A stretch of 32,564 nucleotides of DNA from a bacterium (lineage in GTDB: Bacteria; Actinomycetota; Acidimicrobiia; Spongiisociales; UBA5794), in the NCBI GenBank assembly GCA_024228555.1, contig JAAETI010000404.1, positions 1 to 32,564 of the forward strand. The letters run 5' to 3'. Every line of letters starts with the position of its first letter. Within the stretch, counting starts at the first letter, position 1. The notes under the pieces were generated by a model. It did no database searches and was not told where the DNA came from. It worked only from the letters and a program-made list of their open reading frames with translations. Both the position numbers and the translations under genes were made by a program. This document shows, in pieces, positions 1 through 7,956 of the stretch.

Positions 1-161
1 AAGTCGAGCGCCTGGGAAGCAACCCATCCGCATTCCTGGTCGGTCGTGGCTTGGAACCGTTCTACCAGGTCGTCACGGGCGGAGTAGAAGGCGTCTTCGT
101 CGTTGGGTCCGACCTTCATTTCCGGAGGGTAGACCGAGAGCAGATGTGAGGGATCTTCCAT
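1..161 (-). CDS. Partial uncharacterised protein, N-terminal part
   Basis: The reading frame is open on the minus strand from an ATG at 161 to the window edge, so only the first 53 or so residues are visible. It reads as ordinary coding sequence, with an acidic segment containing PNDEDAFYSARDDLVERF. From memory, this resembles the N-terminus of small uncharacterised actinobacterial proteins with an acidic AFY-ARD-LVERF signature. I cannot assign a function. A second in-frame ATG lies at 119, and neither start has a strong Shine-Dalgarno sequence. The gene is divergent from the repeat-bearing gene that starts at 191. Confidence 0.5.
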   Translation of the reverse strand, partial: MEDPSHLLSVYPPEMKVGPNDEDAFYSARDDLVERFQATTDQECGWVASQALD

Positions 162-190
162 CGGCGGAACGGATTCCGTACCGTGCAGCC

Positions 191-664
191 ATGGTTGGCA
201 ACACCGAAGAACGCAACACCGAAGAACGCAACACCGAAGAACGCAACACCGAAGAACGCAACACCGAGGAAGAAAGACAGCAGCTGATTCTCGAAGTAGG
301 GCGGCTCGTCGACGGGCTCCGCGTAGGGGACGCACGGGAAGCCGACTGGAATCCGCTCCACGGTGTACTCCAGCTCGAGCACTGCGACGGGTTCATGTGG
401 ATGAACCGCATCGATTGGGAGGGCATCGTGATCGAGGTGTACAAGCACGGCATCACCCGCCGTTCGCTCCACCTCGATCACGATGGTCGGGCGTACCTCT
501 ACCGGAGCCGTGACTGGGCGGAGGTTTCCGTGTCTGTGGCCGTCGACCGCGTGTTCGAGGGCATTGGGGAGACGGGTTGCACCCGAGAGACCCCGTACAC
601 CGAGGAGTACCGGGGGGAGAAGTACCGGAGGGCCAGAGAACTGGGATGGACGGTCATAGCTTGA
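191..664 (+). CDS. Hypothetical protein with N-terminal NTEER tandem repeats
   Basis: The protein is about 157 residues from the ATG at 191. An in-frame GTG at 146 would add 15 residues of poorer-looking sequence, so I prefer 191, although no clear ribosome binding site precedes either. The first 28 residues contain four exact copies of the pentapeptide NTEER plus a degenerate fifth, very charged and probably disordered. The rest has normal protein composition, with a Trp- and Asp-rich central part (WMNRIDWEGIVIEV, RSLHLDHDGRAYLY) that suggests a small alpha/beta domain. I do not recognise the family. The reverse frame is also long and open, but it is a shadow: its Phe-Gly-Val repeats are simply the complement of the NTEER repeats. 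Confidence 0.55.
   Translation: MVGNTEERNTEERNTEERNTEERNTEEERQQLILEVGRLVDGLRVGDAREADWNPLHGVLQLEHCDGFMWMNRIDWEGIVIEVYKHGITRRSLHLDHDGRAYLYRSRDWAEVSVSVAVDRVFEGIGETGCTRETPYTEEYRGEKYRRARELGWTVIA
200..274 (+). repeat. 15-bp in-frame tandem repeat (4 exact + 1 degenerate units)
   Basis: The unit AACACCGAAGAACGC occurs at 200-214, 215-229, 230-244 and 245-259. A fifth, diverged unit is at 260-274. Because the period is a multiple of three, copy-number change by slippage would add or remove Asn-Thr-Glu-Glu-Arg pentapeptides without disturbing the reading frame. Confidence 0.95.
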
Positions 665-689
665 CGCGGCAGCAACGGTCACACCATCT

Positions 690-1062
690 GGCCAGATCGA
701 AGGGGTGCTCTGACAGCGCGCCGGCGGGCATTCGTCCTCGAACTCGATGTGCCATCGCACTTCTCGCTCGACCTCGTCGAAAGGGAGAAGGTCTCGGATC
801 TGGTGCGCGAGCTGGCTCTCCCATCGGTCGCGCAGCCCGCGCCGTAAGTCTGGAGCGAGCACCGGCTGGATCGGCTCAGCAGGCATTACCTGCTGGCCCA
901 GCCTTTCCGATAGGCCGTTGCATAGATTCCCGATCGGCGCATCGATGGCGCGGGTTCTTCGGGCGAGATCGGGTCGAGGTCCTCGGACAGTCGGTGGACG
1001 TTGAAGTACCCGTAGGCGAGTGCTGTTCCTCCACGTAGGACCCACGGGTTGTCGAGGCCCGT
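690..1062 (-). pseudogene. Decayed AbiEii-type nucleotidyltransferase toxin fragments
   Basis: Two minus-strand fragments in different frames recall the AbiEii/AbiGii nucleotidyltransferase family. The first (about 1062-890) reads LDNPWVLRGGTALAYGY followed by HRLSEDLDPIS, matching the family's GG-x-AL and S-D/E-x-D active-site region. It runs to a stop near 890. The second (about 930-690, another frame) reads DLRRGLRDRWESQLAHQIR then LLPFDEVEREV, like the C-terminal helix region of these toxins. The family is normally about 250-300 residues, so most of the middle is missing and the frame is broken. AbiEii proteins are the toxin half of type IV toxin-antitoxin pairs, and no AbiEi antitoxin is visible. 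This is a relic rather than an active gene. Confidence 0.6.
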
Positions 1063-1253
1063 ACCGGGTCGCTGGGGCGATACCGCTCCTTGCCACGGGT
1101 GACGTACCGCACCGCCAGCTCAGTCCGGGCCTTGCCGTGTGCGTTGTGCACCGAGTAGGCACCGGGGCGCAAGAAGGTGGCGGCGAACACGTCGCCTTTG
1201 TCGAGACGCCGGCTGTCGAACTCCGGGGTGCGTGACTTGGGCAGCCCTACCAC
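1063..1253 (-). pseudogene. Fragment of an unrecognised protein upstream of the AbiEii relic
   Basis: A minus-strand frame starting at a GTG (1253) encodes about 64 plausible residues. They include LDKGDVFAATFLRPGAYSV and GKERYRPSDPVR, which look like a small beta-sandwich domain. The frame then turns into low-quality sequence exactly where the AbiEii fragment begins in another frame. I read this as the broken end of a different gene joined to the AbiEii relic by deletion. There is no convincing ribosome binding site, and the function is unknown. Confidence 0.4.
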
Positions 1254-1346
1254 CGTTGCCCCATCGATGCCGAATGTTGCTCAAGCCGTGTATTTCTTTT
1301 GCTGAGATTCCGTCCAATGCGCAACGCTCAATGAAGGAGGAAGATC

Positions 1347-2630
1347 ATGAGCGACAATATTCCGGCAAGTGCTGTTGGGCTCAAGGAGGGGTCGAAAGCT
1401 AAAGCTGTCCGTCCGGTTCAGAAGTACCTCGAGACCTTCGGGTATCTCGAGAGCGACTCGAACCCGTTTGCGACCGACGAGGTCTTCATGAGACGAACGT
1501 CGGCCGACCATGTTCTCGAGGAGCAGCCCGCAGCAACGCGAGGTGAGTTGGACTCGGCGACCATCGAGGCGCTGAAGCAATTCCAGGCCGTCGCGGGTAT
1601 TCCCGCTACCGGCGAGATCGACTCTGAGACGCGGGAGGCGATGAACGCACAGCGGTGCGGTGTTCCCGATACCGCCTCGGCCCTCGGTGAGTATGTGACC
1701 GGCGCGGGGAAGTGGAGCACCAATCACCTCACCTACTCGTTCCAGAATTACACGGACGATCTGACCAGGGGTGAAATCCATTGGGCTATCGACCATGCCT
1801 TCTCGCTGTGGTCGGCTGAAACGCCGCTCCGATTCCGTCGGGTTGCAGATGGCACGTCTGGCGACATCGTGATCCGCTTTGTTACCGGCGATCACGGTGA
1901 TGGCTCGGCGTTCGACGGGCCGAGCGGGGTCCTGGCTCACGCCTTCCTACCGGTAGCTTCCGAGCCTATTCGCGGTGATAGCCACTTCGATGATGCGGAG
2001 GCATGGGTCGTTGCGATTCCGATCACATCTGGGATCGACCTCGTCACCGTCGCTGCTCATGAGTTCGGCCACGCGCTGGGGCTGCGACACTCAAGTGACA
2101 GCTCCGCCTTGATGGCCCCGTTCTATCGTGGGTGGCACCGGTATCTGAGTTCCGATGACATCCAAGGGATTCAGAGCCTCTACGGCGGACCTGGTCGACT
2201 TGAGAACGCAACGTGGATTCACGGCAACGCGGCGTTGATCGAACACGAGAATGCGGTCGACTTCGAACGGAAGTACGGCTTCTACAACCGGATCGTGGGT
2301 AAGGCCAATTCAACCAATTGGATTCACTTTGCCCTGCCGACACCGGTGATAGAGGACGGCCGGCGTCTCAGCCTGGACCGCTTCATGTTGAGGGCGGTGA
2401 CAGGTTCCAAGGCAACGCTCCGCGACGTGCACATCCGCGACGGAGAGCGCGTTGTTGCCCTGCTCAACGGTGTGAACCGTTCAGGAGTCATGCCGTTTGC
2501 GCGGTTCGGTGTGGCCTCCATGCCAGCCGTACGGTGGGGCGTGAGTGTTTCACTTGGATTCGATTTCGGCTCAGGCACCAACGGTGACCGGCGGGTCGAT
2601 CTGATCTCGGCTGGCTTCGACTACAAGTAG
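1347..2630 (+). CDS. Matrixin (MMP-like) zinc metalloprotease with cysteine switch
   Basis: A 427-residue protein with a clear AGGAGG ribosome binding site at 1335-1340. Residues about 15-100 form a peptidoglycan-binding-like helical prodomain. This is followed by RCGVPD (Cys104), the cysteine switch that keeps matrix metalloproteinases latent by binding the catalytic zinc. The catalytic domain shows the MMP structural zinc/calcium region (HGDGSAFDGPSGVLAHAF, then GDSHFDDAEAW), the zinc motif HEFGHALGLRH (His238, Glu239, His242, His248) and a Met-turn methionine at about 256. A C-terminal beta-rich domain (from about 290) starts WIHGNAALIE and looks like an accessory module found alone in other bacterial proteins. 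No signal peptide precedes the prodomain, which is odd because matrixins are usually secreted. Catalytic residues are intact, so an active, self-inhibited enzyme is expected. The substrate is unknown. The neighbouring sigma factor and protease genes suggest a shared proteolytic pathway, but that is inference. Confidence 0.88.
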   Translation: MSDNIPASAVGLKEGSKAKAVRPVQKYLETFGYLESDSNPFATDEVFMRRTSADHVLEEQPAATRGELDSATIEALKQFQAVAGIPATGEIDSETREAMNAQRCGVPDTASALGEYVTGAGKWSTNHLTYSFQNYTDDLTRGEIHWAIDHAFSLWSAETPLRFRRVADGTSGDIVIRFVTGDHGDGSAFDGPSGVLAHAFLPVASEPIRGDSHFDDAEAWVVAIPITSGIDLVTVAAHEFGHALGLRHSSDSSALMAPFYRGWHRYLSSDDIQGIQSLYGGPGRLENATWIHGNAALIEHENAVDFERKYGFYNRIVGKANSTNWIHFALPTPVIEDGRRLSLDRFMLRAVTGSKATLRDVHIRDGERVVALLNGVNRSGVMPFARFGVASMPAVRWGVSVSLGFDFGSGTNGDRRVDLISAGFDYK

Positions 2631-2644
2631 GTGGCATTCGGATT

Positions 2645-2680
2645 GGGGTGGGTTAGTGTCTAGCGACACCGACCCACCCC
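2645..2680 (+). terminator. Hairpin after the metalloprotease gene
   Basis: An inverted repeat 15 bases past the metalloprotease stop pairs GGGGTGGGT with ACCCACCCC, and GTGTC with GACAC, around a short TAGC loop. No T-tract follows, so it is a candidate intrinsic or Rho-assisted terminator. It separates this gene from the sigma factor gene. Confidence 0.6.
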
Positions 2681-2861
2681 ACTCATGCGATGGGGGGCAG
2701 ATGTCCCGGCAGAGCTTGTCGCTCAGGTCGTACCTTGCCAGGTACCGATGCGGGACGCGCTCGCCAGGCGATGGCTGCAATACACGAGGTGGTGTAGCTT
2801 GATTGAGACGAGGTTTTCGAGACCGGGTGATGGACCACGAGCCGGGGTTGAGTTCGAGCGT

Positions 2862-3389
2862 ATGGATCTGGGCGATCTCTACAAGAGGACGGTCGACGGC
2901 GACGCTGCCGCGTTCGACGAGTTGTACGTGTCGTTGAAGGATCTGGTGTGGTGGGCTATCCGCAACGGCGGGGTCACGGGCGCCGACGCCGAGGACGTCT
3001 TCCAGACGACGTGGGCAAAGTTCTTCGAGTACCTAGGTCGGCACCGCAACCCGAATGCGATCAAGGGCTGGCTGGTTGCTGTCGCTCGGAATCTCTGTAT
3101 GGACCTCGGGCGGGTCTCTGGGCGCACACAACCGATCGAACTACTGATGGAAATGGAAGCCGATGACCATCCGCCCGACGAGCTGGCGATTCGCTCTCTC
3201 GATATCGACGTTCTCGAAGAGGTGTTGTTCGAACTCTCCGAGCGGGAGCGTCAGTTGGTGGCGCTGTGGGCTCATGGGGCGTCCTACAAAGAGATGCATC
3301 TGGCGATTGGAATTCCGGCGGGCAGCGTCGGGCCGACTATGGCACGCTGTAGGGAAAAGCTCGCCGCCAAAATGAAGGAGCGCTCTTGA
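2862..3389 (+). CDS. ECF-type RNA polymerase sigma factor
   Basis: From ATG 2862 the protein is 175 residues, the usual size of an extracytoplasmic-function sigma factor. The frame stays open upstream to 2685, but that stretch is unlike protein, so the internal ATG is preferred. There is no strong ribosome binding site. Region 2 is visible as DAAAFDELYVSLKDLVWWAI then ADAEDVFQTTWAKFFEYL and IKGWLVAVARNLCMD. Region 4 is LSERERQLVALWAHGASYKEM followed by the recognition helix around IPAGSVGPTMARCREKL. It would direct RNA polymerase to an unknown set of promoters. The stop overlaps the start of the next gene (TGATG), so the two are translationally coupled. That partner lacks a membrane segment, so it is not a classical membrane-bound anti-sigma factor. 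Confidence 0.85.
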   Translation: MDLGDLYKRTVDGDAAAFDELYVSLKDLVWWAIRNGGVTGADAEDVFQTTWAKFFEYLGRHRNPNAIKGWLVAVARNLCMDLGRVSGRTQPIELLMEMEADDHPPDELAIRSLDIDVLEEVLFELSERERQLVALWAHGASYKEMHLAIGIPAGSVGPTMARCREKLAAKMKERS

Positions 3390-3829
3390 TGGGCCGGAAA
3401 GAAGAGCCATCACTCAGGGACCAGCTGCGCGACGTAGCCGGGGAAGCATTCCCGGTGCCTGAGCGGTCGGACGTCATGGCACGGGCGTTGTTTGCCCTCC
3501 AGTTTGCCGAGAAGTGGCTCGCAGAACAGGTAGAGGATGCGGGGGTCCCGATGAGGGGCGGTGCCGACCAACTGCGTCAAACCTATCGATCGACCGGCCA
3601 GAACGTCGAGATCGTTGTCGAAGGCGGTGTCGAGAGGCGAGTGACTGGAGCGGTCGAGCCGCCGGCAAAGGGCTGGGCACTCATCCGCTCCGGGAACCAC
3701 CGTGATCTAATCCGCATCGACGACAGCGGTATGTTCACATCGCTCATTCCGTCTGACGCGGGGCCCATAGATGTGGTCCTCGAGTTTGATCACGGGCTGA
3801 CGATGACTATGAAGGGCATCGGCGAGTAG
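3389..3829 (+). CDS. Small protein translationally coupled to the ECF sigma factor
   Basis: A 146-residue protein whose ATG shares its A with the TGA of the sigma gene, implying coordinated synthesis. The first 70 residues are helical and charged (SDVMARALFALQFAEKWLAEQ). The C-terminal half looks beta-rich (GWALIRSGNHRDLIRIDD, then GPIDVVLEFDHGLTMTMKG). There is no signal peptide and no membrane helix. Position and coupling suggest a regulator or partner of the sigma factor, perhaps a soluble anti-sigma factor and a possible substrate for the protease genes opposite. That is inference only; I do not recognise the family. Confidence 0.7.
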   Translation: MGRKEEPSLRDQLRDVAGEAFPVPERSDVMARALFALQFAEKWLAEQVEDAGVPMRGGADQLRQTYRSTGQNVEIVVEGGVERRVTGAVEPPAKGWALIRSGNHRDLIRIDDSGMFTSLIPSDAGPIDVVLEFDHGLTMTMKGIGE

Positions 3830-3831
3830 GA

Positions 3832-3859
3832 GGCGTGTGCGGCCGTGCGTTGTCACGCC
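3832..3859. terminator. Weak inverted repeat between convergent genes
   Basis: GGCGTG at 3832-3837 and CACGCC at 3854-3859 can pair around a 16-base loop. The element lies between the sigma-coupled gene and the convergent CHAT gene, whose stop codon it overlaps. It could serve both directions, but the stem is short and no T-tract is seen. Confidence 0.25.
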
Positions 3860-6459
3860 CCGTAGGCGTTGAACGCCGCTGCGACGAGTGCTGCGCCAGG
3901 GTCTTCAGTAAGGAGTGCCGTCGTAGTCTTCAGCAGAGCCGTTGCCGGAGGGTGGCCGTTGCGAAGCATCTCGTGAAGGACCAGCATGGCGCGCCGTGTG
4001 GGTGCGTCGGGAACGTCGACCTCTGCAGCAACGACCGTTCTGGTCCCGCCGGCCAGCACCGCGGTCGGCAGGCCGACTGACAGGCCTCCCCGATATGTTC
4101 GCGGTCGTCCGACTGAACATGCCGAGACGATGAGTTCGGCGGGCGGTGACGCGGTCTGCATGTCGTACACCGTGAATGGCCCGTCCGCCAGACCGATGCT
4201 CGACAGGATCGGGTTGTCAGTTCGCGAAATGCCGTGAGCTGCTAGGTGCATCCTCACGTCGTTGTCGATCAGGTTGAGGACGGCCTCTGCGGTGGCAGCC
4301 TCACCGACGAGTGTCTGTGCTCCAGGGTGGGCTGCGGCGAGTTCTGCCACCTCGAATGCGGCATGATCTGGTGCCGGGCCTGCGACGTACACAGTCGCAT
4401 CGGCGTCTACCCGGTCGGCGATGTCGGCGTGTGCCCACGCCGAGGCGCTTGCGTTGACCCGGATGGCATGACCCTTCAGATTGGGTAGCAGCGACCAGGG
4501 TACGCCGAAAACCCCCGGGGGAGGCACCAGGACGACGTCGCTCTCGTTGGCGGCAGAGTTGTGGAAGAGGTATTCGTCAAGCTGCGCTGCCGCACCCAAC
4601 AGCGCGTTGTGACGATGGTCCGGTTCGAGCGTCGCTAGAGCGGAGACGAGGCGCATGCGCACTTTGGCGGCCAACTCGTCGATGGTCGCGCTCGGTGCTA
4701 CCGGCGTGGCTTCAACCGACCCGCGGCTGACGTCGACCCGGGTGAGGAAGTCACCCGCTTCAATGAATACCGTCAACCGGTCATGTTTGAGGCCGTCCCT
4801 GATCTCCTCGAGTGGCACCGGCTTTGTGACCTGCGTCGACGTTGCGTCGGCGATACGGACCGCGCCACGCAATTCCGCTTCTGCGGCCGCGATGACTGCG
4901 TCATCGGCTCCACGTCGTTTCAGTAGTCGGTAGCCGGCGAGCTTCTCTGCGATGGCCGGGTCGGGGTCGAGTCGCGGAGCCGCATCGACGGCGCGCATCA
5001 GGTCCGTGAGAGTGATCATCGACTCGATGTCGTCGGTGTCAATGGCCAGGCCGAGTGCGAAGTCGGCAATCTCGGAGCCGGTGCTGCGAATTCCGACAGC
5101 CAGATCGGTGGAGCCCGCAATGGCAGCGTGGCGAGCGACACCGCGCATCTCGTCCAGGACGCGTTTGATCGCTCCGCGCGTGTCGCCGCGGGCGGCGTAG
5201 AGGCGAGCGAGCAGAGCGTGCGAACGCAGAGTGAGCTGAAGCCCGAGGTGTCGTTCGCCGCGACTCATCGACTCGGCGACGGATGAAACGGCATCGAAGT
5301 TGCCGGCCGCCAGCTCGACCTCGCCCAACAGAATCTGGGCCAGCGCCGCGCTGCGGCTGCCGTCCTGGCCTTTCGGTGGAGCGAGGGCGGTGGTGTCCAC
5401 TAGGTCGGCTGTGCCGTTTCGAACCTGTGCGTCGCTGAGCAGGACGTTCGCTGCATAGGCGAGATCTGCTGCGTCGATCTCGTTGAAGGATTCCACGGCT
5501 GCCTGCGCCGCCTCGACCGCTGAGCCAAACCTGCCTGTTGTGATGAACAGCCGGGCCAGGGCGATCTCGCAAAGCCCGTGCTCTCGCGTGGTGTGCGAGA
5601 CATCACGAGCCGCCTTGGCGTTCATGAGGGCGTCGTCCACCAACCCGGCCTGTTCATATATGTCGGCGGCGTCCAGATAGTCGTCCATTTGCATGTCATG
5701 GTCGTGCCGCGCGCTCTGGAGTGCCGTCAGCGCTTCCTTCGGCCGGCCGAGCAGCGAAAGCGCCACCGCAAGGTGATATGCCGGCTGTGACGCCGATTCC
5801 GCTGCCCCGAGCTCGAGCCACAAATCGCGACCTCGTTCGAGTTCGGGGATGGCTTCCGCGCTCCGGCCTAGCTGGACCAGGCACCAGCCTCGGTTGCTGG
5901 CGGCGCGAGCCGCCCATTGCGGTTCGCCTGCGGTCTCCAGTCTTGCGCTCAATCCCTCGAGGATCCTTGCTCCATCTGCGTATCGGGCCGAGAAGTTATA
6001 GAGCGCTCCGAGCTGAGCCTGAGCCTTGTCGCCGATGACGTTTGCCTGTCTGGCTGCGACCTCCTTGAGATGCTCTTCGGCTTCGTCGAGCCGCCCGGCT
6101 ATCGCCAGGGAACCGGACAGAGTGACAGCAATCTCATCGGCGAGTGTTGTTTCGGCGTGCGTGGTCGCAAGTCTGAGCCCCCTCGCTAGTAGCTCGACGC
6201 TGTGCTCGACATCGCCGTCGTTTCGAGCCAACAGCCCGCGCACGCGGTCCAACCATGCATGGGTCAGCGGTATGGATCCGCAGTGCGCCTCGACGTTGTC
6301 TGTAAGTCGCTGAGCTTTGTCGTCGCCCTGTGCCGCGCGATGTTCCGCCTCGTCGAGGAGGCGGGTGCATCGCGGGCAAGGGTTACTCGTCGGCGTTTTG
6401 GATCCTTTCAGGCGTACATCGCTGCAATTGCCGGCGTTGCGAACGATGTTCCGCTCCAT
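3853..6459 (-). CDS. TPR-CHAT caspase-like protease
   Basis: An 868-residue cytosolic protein from ATG 6459. The first 50 residues contain a CPRC pair. Residues about 50-500 are tandem helical repeats of tetratricopeptide type (for example GRLDEAEEHLKEVAARQ, LGRSAEAIPELERGRDLW, LGRPKEALTALQSARHD). The C-terminal ~300 residues are a CHAT domain (caspase HetF-associated with TPRs). Its catalytic His lies in HLAAHGIS (His742 by my count) and its Cys in IVSACSVG (Cys781), followed by GGLSVGLPTAVLAGGTRTVV, the usual CHAT ending. In this family the TPR region senses a partner and releases the cysteine protease. The start overlaps the upstream subtilase gene by 52 bases, and no alternative start follows soon after its stop, so coupled expression is likely. 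The gene is convergent with the sigma factor pair. Confidence 0.9.
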   Translation of the reverse strand: MERNIVRNAGNCSDVRLKGSKTPTSNPCPRCTRLLDEAEHRAAQGDDKAQRLTDNVEAHCGSIPLTHAWLDRVRGLLARNDGDVEHSVELLARGLRLATTHAETTLADEIAVTLSGSLAIAGRLDEAEEHLKEVAARQANVIGDKAQAQLGALYNFSARYADGARILEGLSARLETAGEPQWAARAASNRGWCLVQLGRSAEAIPELERGRDLWLELGAAESASQPAYHLAVALSLLGRPKEALTALQSARHDHDMQMDDYLDAADIYEQAGLVDDALMNAKAARDVSHTTREHGLCEIALARLFITTGRFGSAVEAAQAAVESFNEIDAADLAYAANVLLSDAQVRNGTADLVDTTALAPPKGQDGSRSAALAQILLGEVELAAGNFDAVSSVAESMSRGERHLGLQLTLRSHALLARLYAARGDTRGAIKRVLDEMRGVARHAAIAGSTDLAVGIRSTGSEIADFALGLAIDTDDIESMITLTDLMRAVDAAPRLDPDPAIAEKLAGYRLLKRRGADDAVIAAAEAELRGAVRIADATSTQVTKPVPLEEIRDGLKHDRLTVFIEAGDFLTRVDVSRGSVEATPVAPSATIDELAAKVRMRLVSALATLEPDHRHNALLGAAAQLDEYLFHNSAANESDVVLVPPPGVFGVPWSLLPNLKGHAIRVNASASAWAHADIADRVDADATVYVAGPAPDHAAFEVAELAAAHPGAQTLVGEAATAEAVLNLIDNDVRMHLAAHGISRTDNPILSSIGLADGPFTVYDMQTASPPAELIVSACSVGRPRTYRGGLSVGLPTAVLAGGTRTVVAAEVDVPDAPTRRAMLVLHEMLRNGHPPATALLKTTTALLTEDPGAALVAAAFNAYGA

Positions 6460-7655
6460 CGGGCGTAGCCATGCCACTTGCCCTTGGTCGTGCGCCGTCT
6501 GCTGTACATGGGTACCTCGACATAGGAGCGTGCATCTCCGCCGTCGAGATAGCAGCTCAAGATATCAACACCATTGGTGTAGACGTTGACCCATGGCCCC
6601 GAGTTGCTGAAGCCGGCGATCTGGCCGTGCTCATCGGTGGCTCCCACGCCGACCACGTCGTCGTAGGCAGCCGGGTAAAATGGGTCGTTGCGGTGAGCAT
6701 TGCCTGCGGCGGCGACGACCTTGACCCCAAGTTTGACCCACACCGACAACACCGGGCGTGTCTTCTTGAGGGGATTCATGTCGTCGGGTGTATGGGAAGG
6801 GCCCGCCAACGATAGGTTTAGGGCCCTGGGAATCTCCAGGTCGTACTCCTCAAAGCGTGAAGCTGCTTCCTCGGCAACCGTGAGCGCGTCGTCGAACCCG
6901 ATCTTGCCCTTGACCTTGAGTTCGGCCATGTGTGCAAGGGCTCGGGCGAGGACGATCGCTAGGTCCTTGTCGTCGAGGAACACTGAGTCACCTTCGTTGG
7001 TACTGTTGAGGGCCCGTGGCCGGAACACGTAGACCCTGGCGTCTGGGTTATCGATGAGGACCTTGCCTGCAACGAAGGTCCCGTGACCGATGTGCGGGGC
7101 GATCTTCTTGCCAGCGAGCTTGCCGGGCTGTTCAGGCTCGGCGTAGATCAGGCCGTTGCTGTCGTGGATGTCGCGGGTCAGCTTCCTCGGCAACACCCCG
7201 GTGTCGATTACGACGACCTTGCCTCCCTTTGCAGAAGCAGCGGTGAGTGTTGCCGTTGCCGCGTCGATCTCGGGGCTGGGTTCAATCGGCTCCGGAGCAT
7301 CGTGGGGTCCGAACTGGGTGTGGTTGCTGAGCATCAGGACGTGATGCGGGTTTGCATCAAGGCCGGCTTCGCGCAACGTATCGATCAGCTCTGGCACAGG
7401 GTGTCGCCGTGAATCGACGGGCACGGTGCTGTAGTCCGAGCCGGGGATTGGCGATGCGCCCTCTAGGACGATCAGATCCACTGTGGCGGCAGCCTCACGG
7501 AGCTGATCGGTCCTGATGACCAGTTCTCGGTCGACGTAGAAGTAGTCCTGCCCGTCGGGTCGCTCGACGGTCTTGAAGACGAGCGCTCCGTCGATCTCGC
7601 CGATTGGCTGACCGGCGCCGGGCGGGGGTGATGGTGGTGCTTGCTTGCTGCTCAT
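6408..7655 (-). CDS. Cytosolic S8 subtilisin-like serine protease
   Basis: A 415-residue protein. The start at ATG 7655 is well supported by GGGAGGA five to six bases upstream; the frame continues to 7862 but without a ribosome binding site. The catalytic triad is intact: Asp151 in VVVIDTGV, His191 in HIGHGTFVAG, Ser404 in SGTSFATPA, with oxyanion Asn319 in AAAGN. About 140 N-terminal residues precede the domain. A Pro-rich start and no signal peptide indicate an intracellular enzyme. The protein ends only 11 residues after the catalytic serine, shorter than usual for S8 peptidases. The TGA falls inside the beginning of the overlapping CHAT gene. Both genes are probably one operon, giving a serine and a cysteine protease made together. 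Confidence 0.9.
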   Translation of the reverse strand: MSSKQAPPSPPPGAGQPIGEIDGALVFKTVERPDGQDYFYVDRELVIRTDQLREAAATVDLIVLEGASPIPGSDYSTVPVDSRRHPVPELIDTLREAGLDANPHHVLMLSNHTQFGPHDAPEPIEPSPEIDAATATLTAASAKGGKVVVIDTGVLPRKLTRDIHDSNGLIYAEPEQPGKLAGKKIAPHIGHGTFVAGKVLIDNPDARVYVFRPRALNSTNEGDSVFLDDKDLAIVLARALAHMAELKVKGKIGFDDALTVAEEAASRFEEYDLEIPRALNLSLAGPSHTPDDMNPLKKTRPVLSVWVKLGVKVVAAAGNAHRNDPFYPAAYDDVVGVGATDEHGQIAGFSNSGPWVNVYTNGVDILSCYLDGGDARSYVEVPMYSRRRTTKGKWHGYARWSGTSFATPAIAAMYA

Positions 7656-7956
7656 CGTTGTCCTCCCTGGAACGTCAGATCGGCGTCCATCGCGCCGTAT
7701 CTCAGAACTGACGTACTTCGACTCCTTTTGATACGTCTCGCAGAGTCGTGCGCCCTTCAAACATACCGATTGCCGATGAGACCTGCCCAGGATTTGGTGG
7801 TGCGACCTTGGATCGGTGCAGTGTGGGTCGAGGCACTGCGGCGGATAGGGCCGGTGTATCAAGACTGCGTGATGTTCGTCTAGTCGGGATAGCGGGTCAG
7901 AGCGGTGTCAATCACGCTCCGGCGCACCCGTTCGAGCAAATGCGATAGGAGATGTC
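7656..7956. other. Intergenic region between the subtilase and a divergent small gene
   Basis: About 300 bases with no convincing gene; the reading frames through it are shadows or upstream extensions. It must contain the promoters for the subtilase-CHAT operon (leftward) and the 113-residue gene (rightward). I could not identify clear -35/-10 boxes. Confidence 0.5.

Noticed and set aside
200-274. CRISPR-like repeat array
   Set aside because: The units are contiguous 15-bp tandem copies with no spacers and lie inside a coding frame.
116-1162. Long minus-strand frame with Phe-Gly-Val repeats
   Set aside because: The repeats are the complement of the NTEER repeat and the frame crosses several unrelated regions. 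Only its early part overlaps the AbiEii relic.
2685-2861. N-terminal extension of the sigma factor
   Set aside because: The extra 59 residues are unlike sigma factors and lie right after a hairpin; the start at 2862 gives a normal-length ECF protein.
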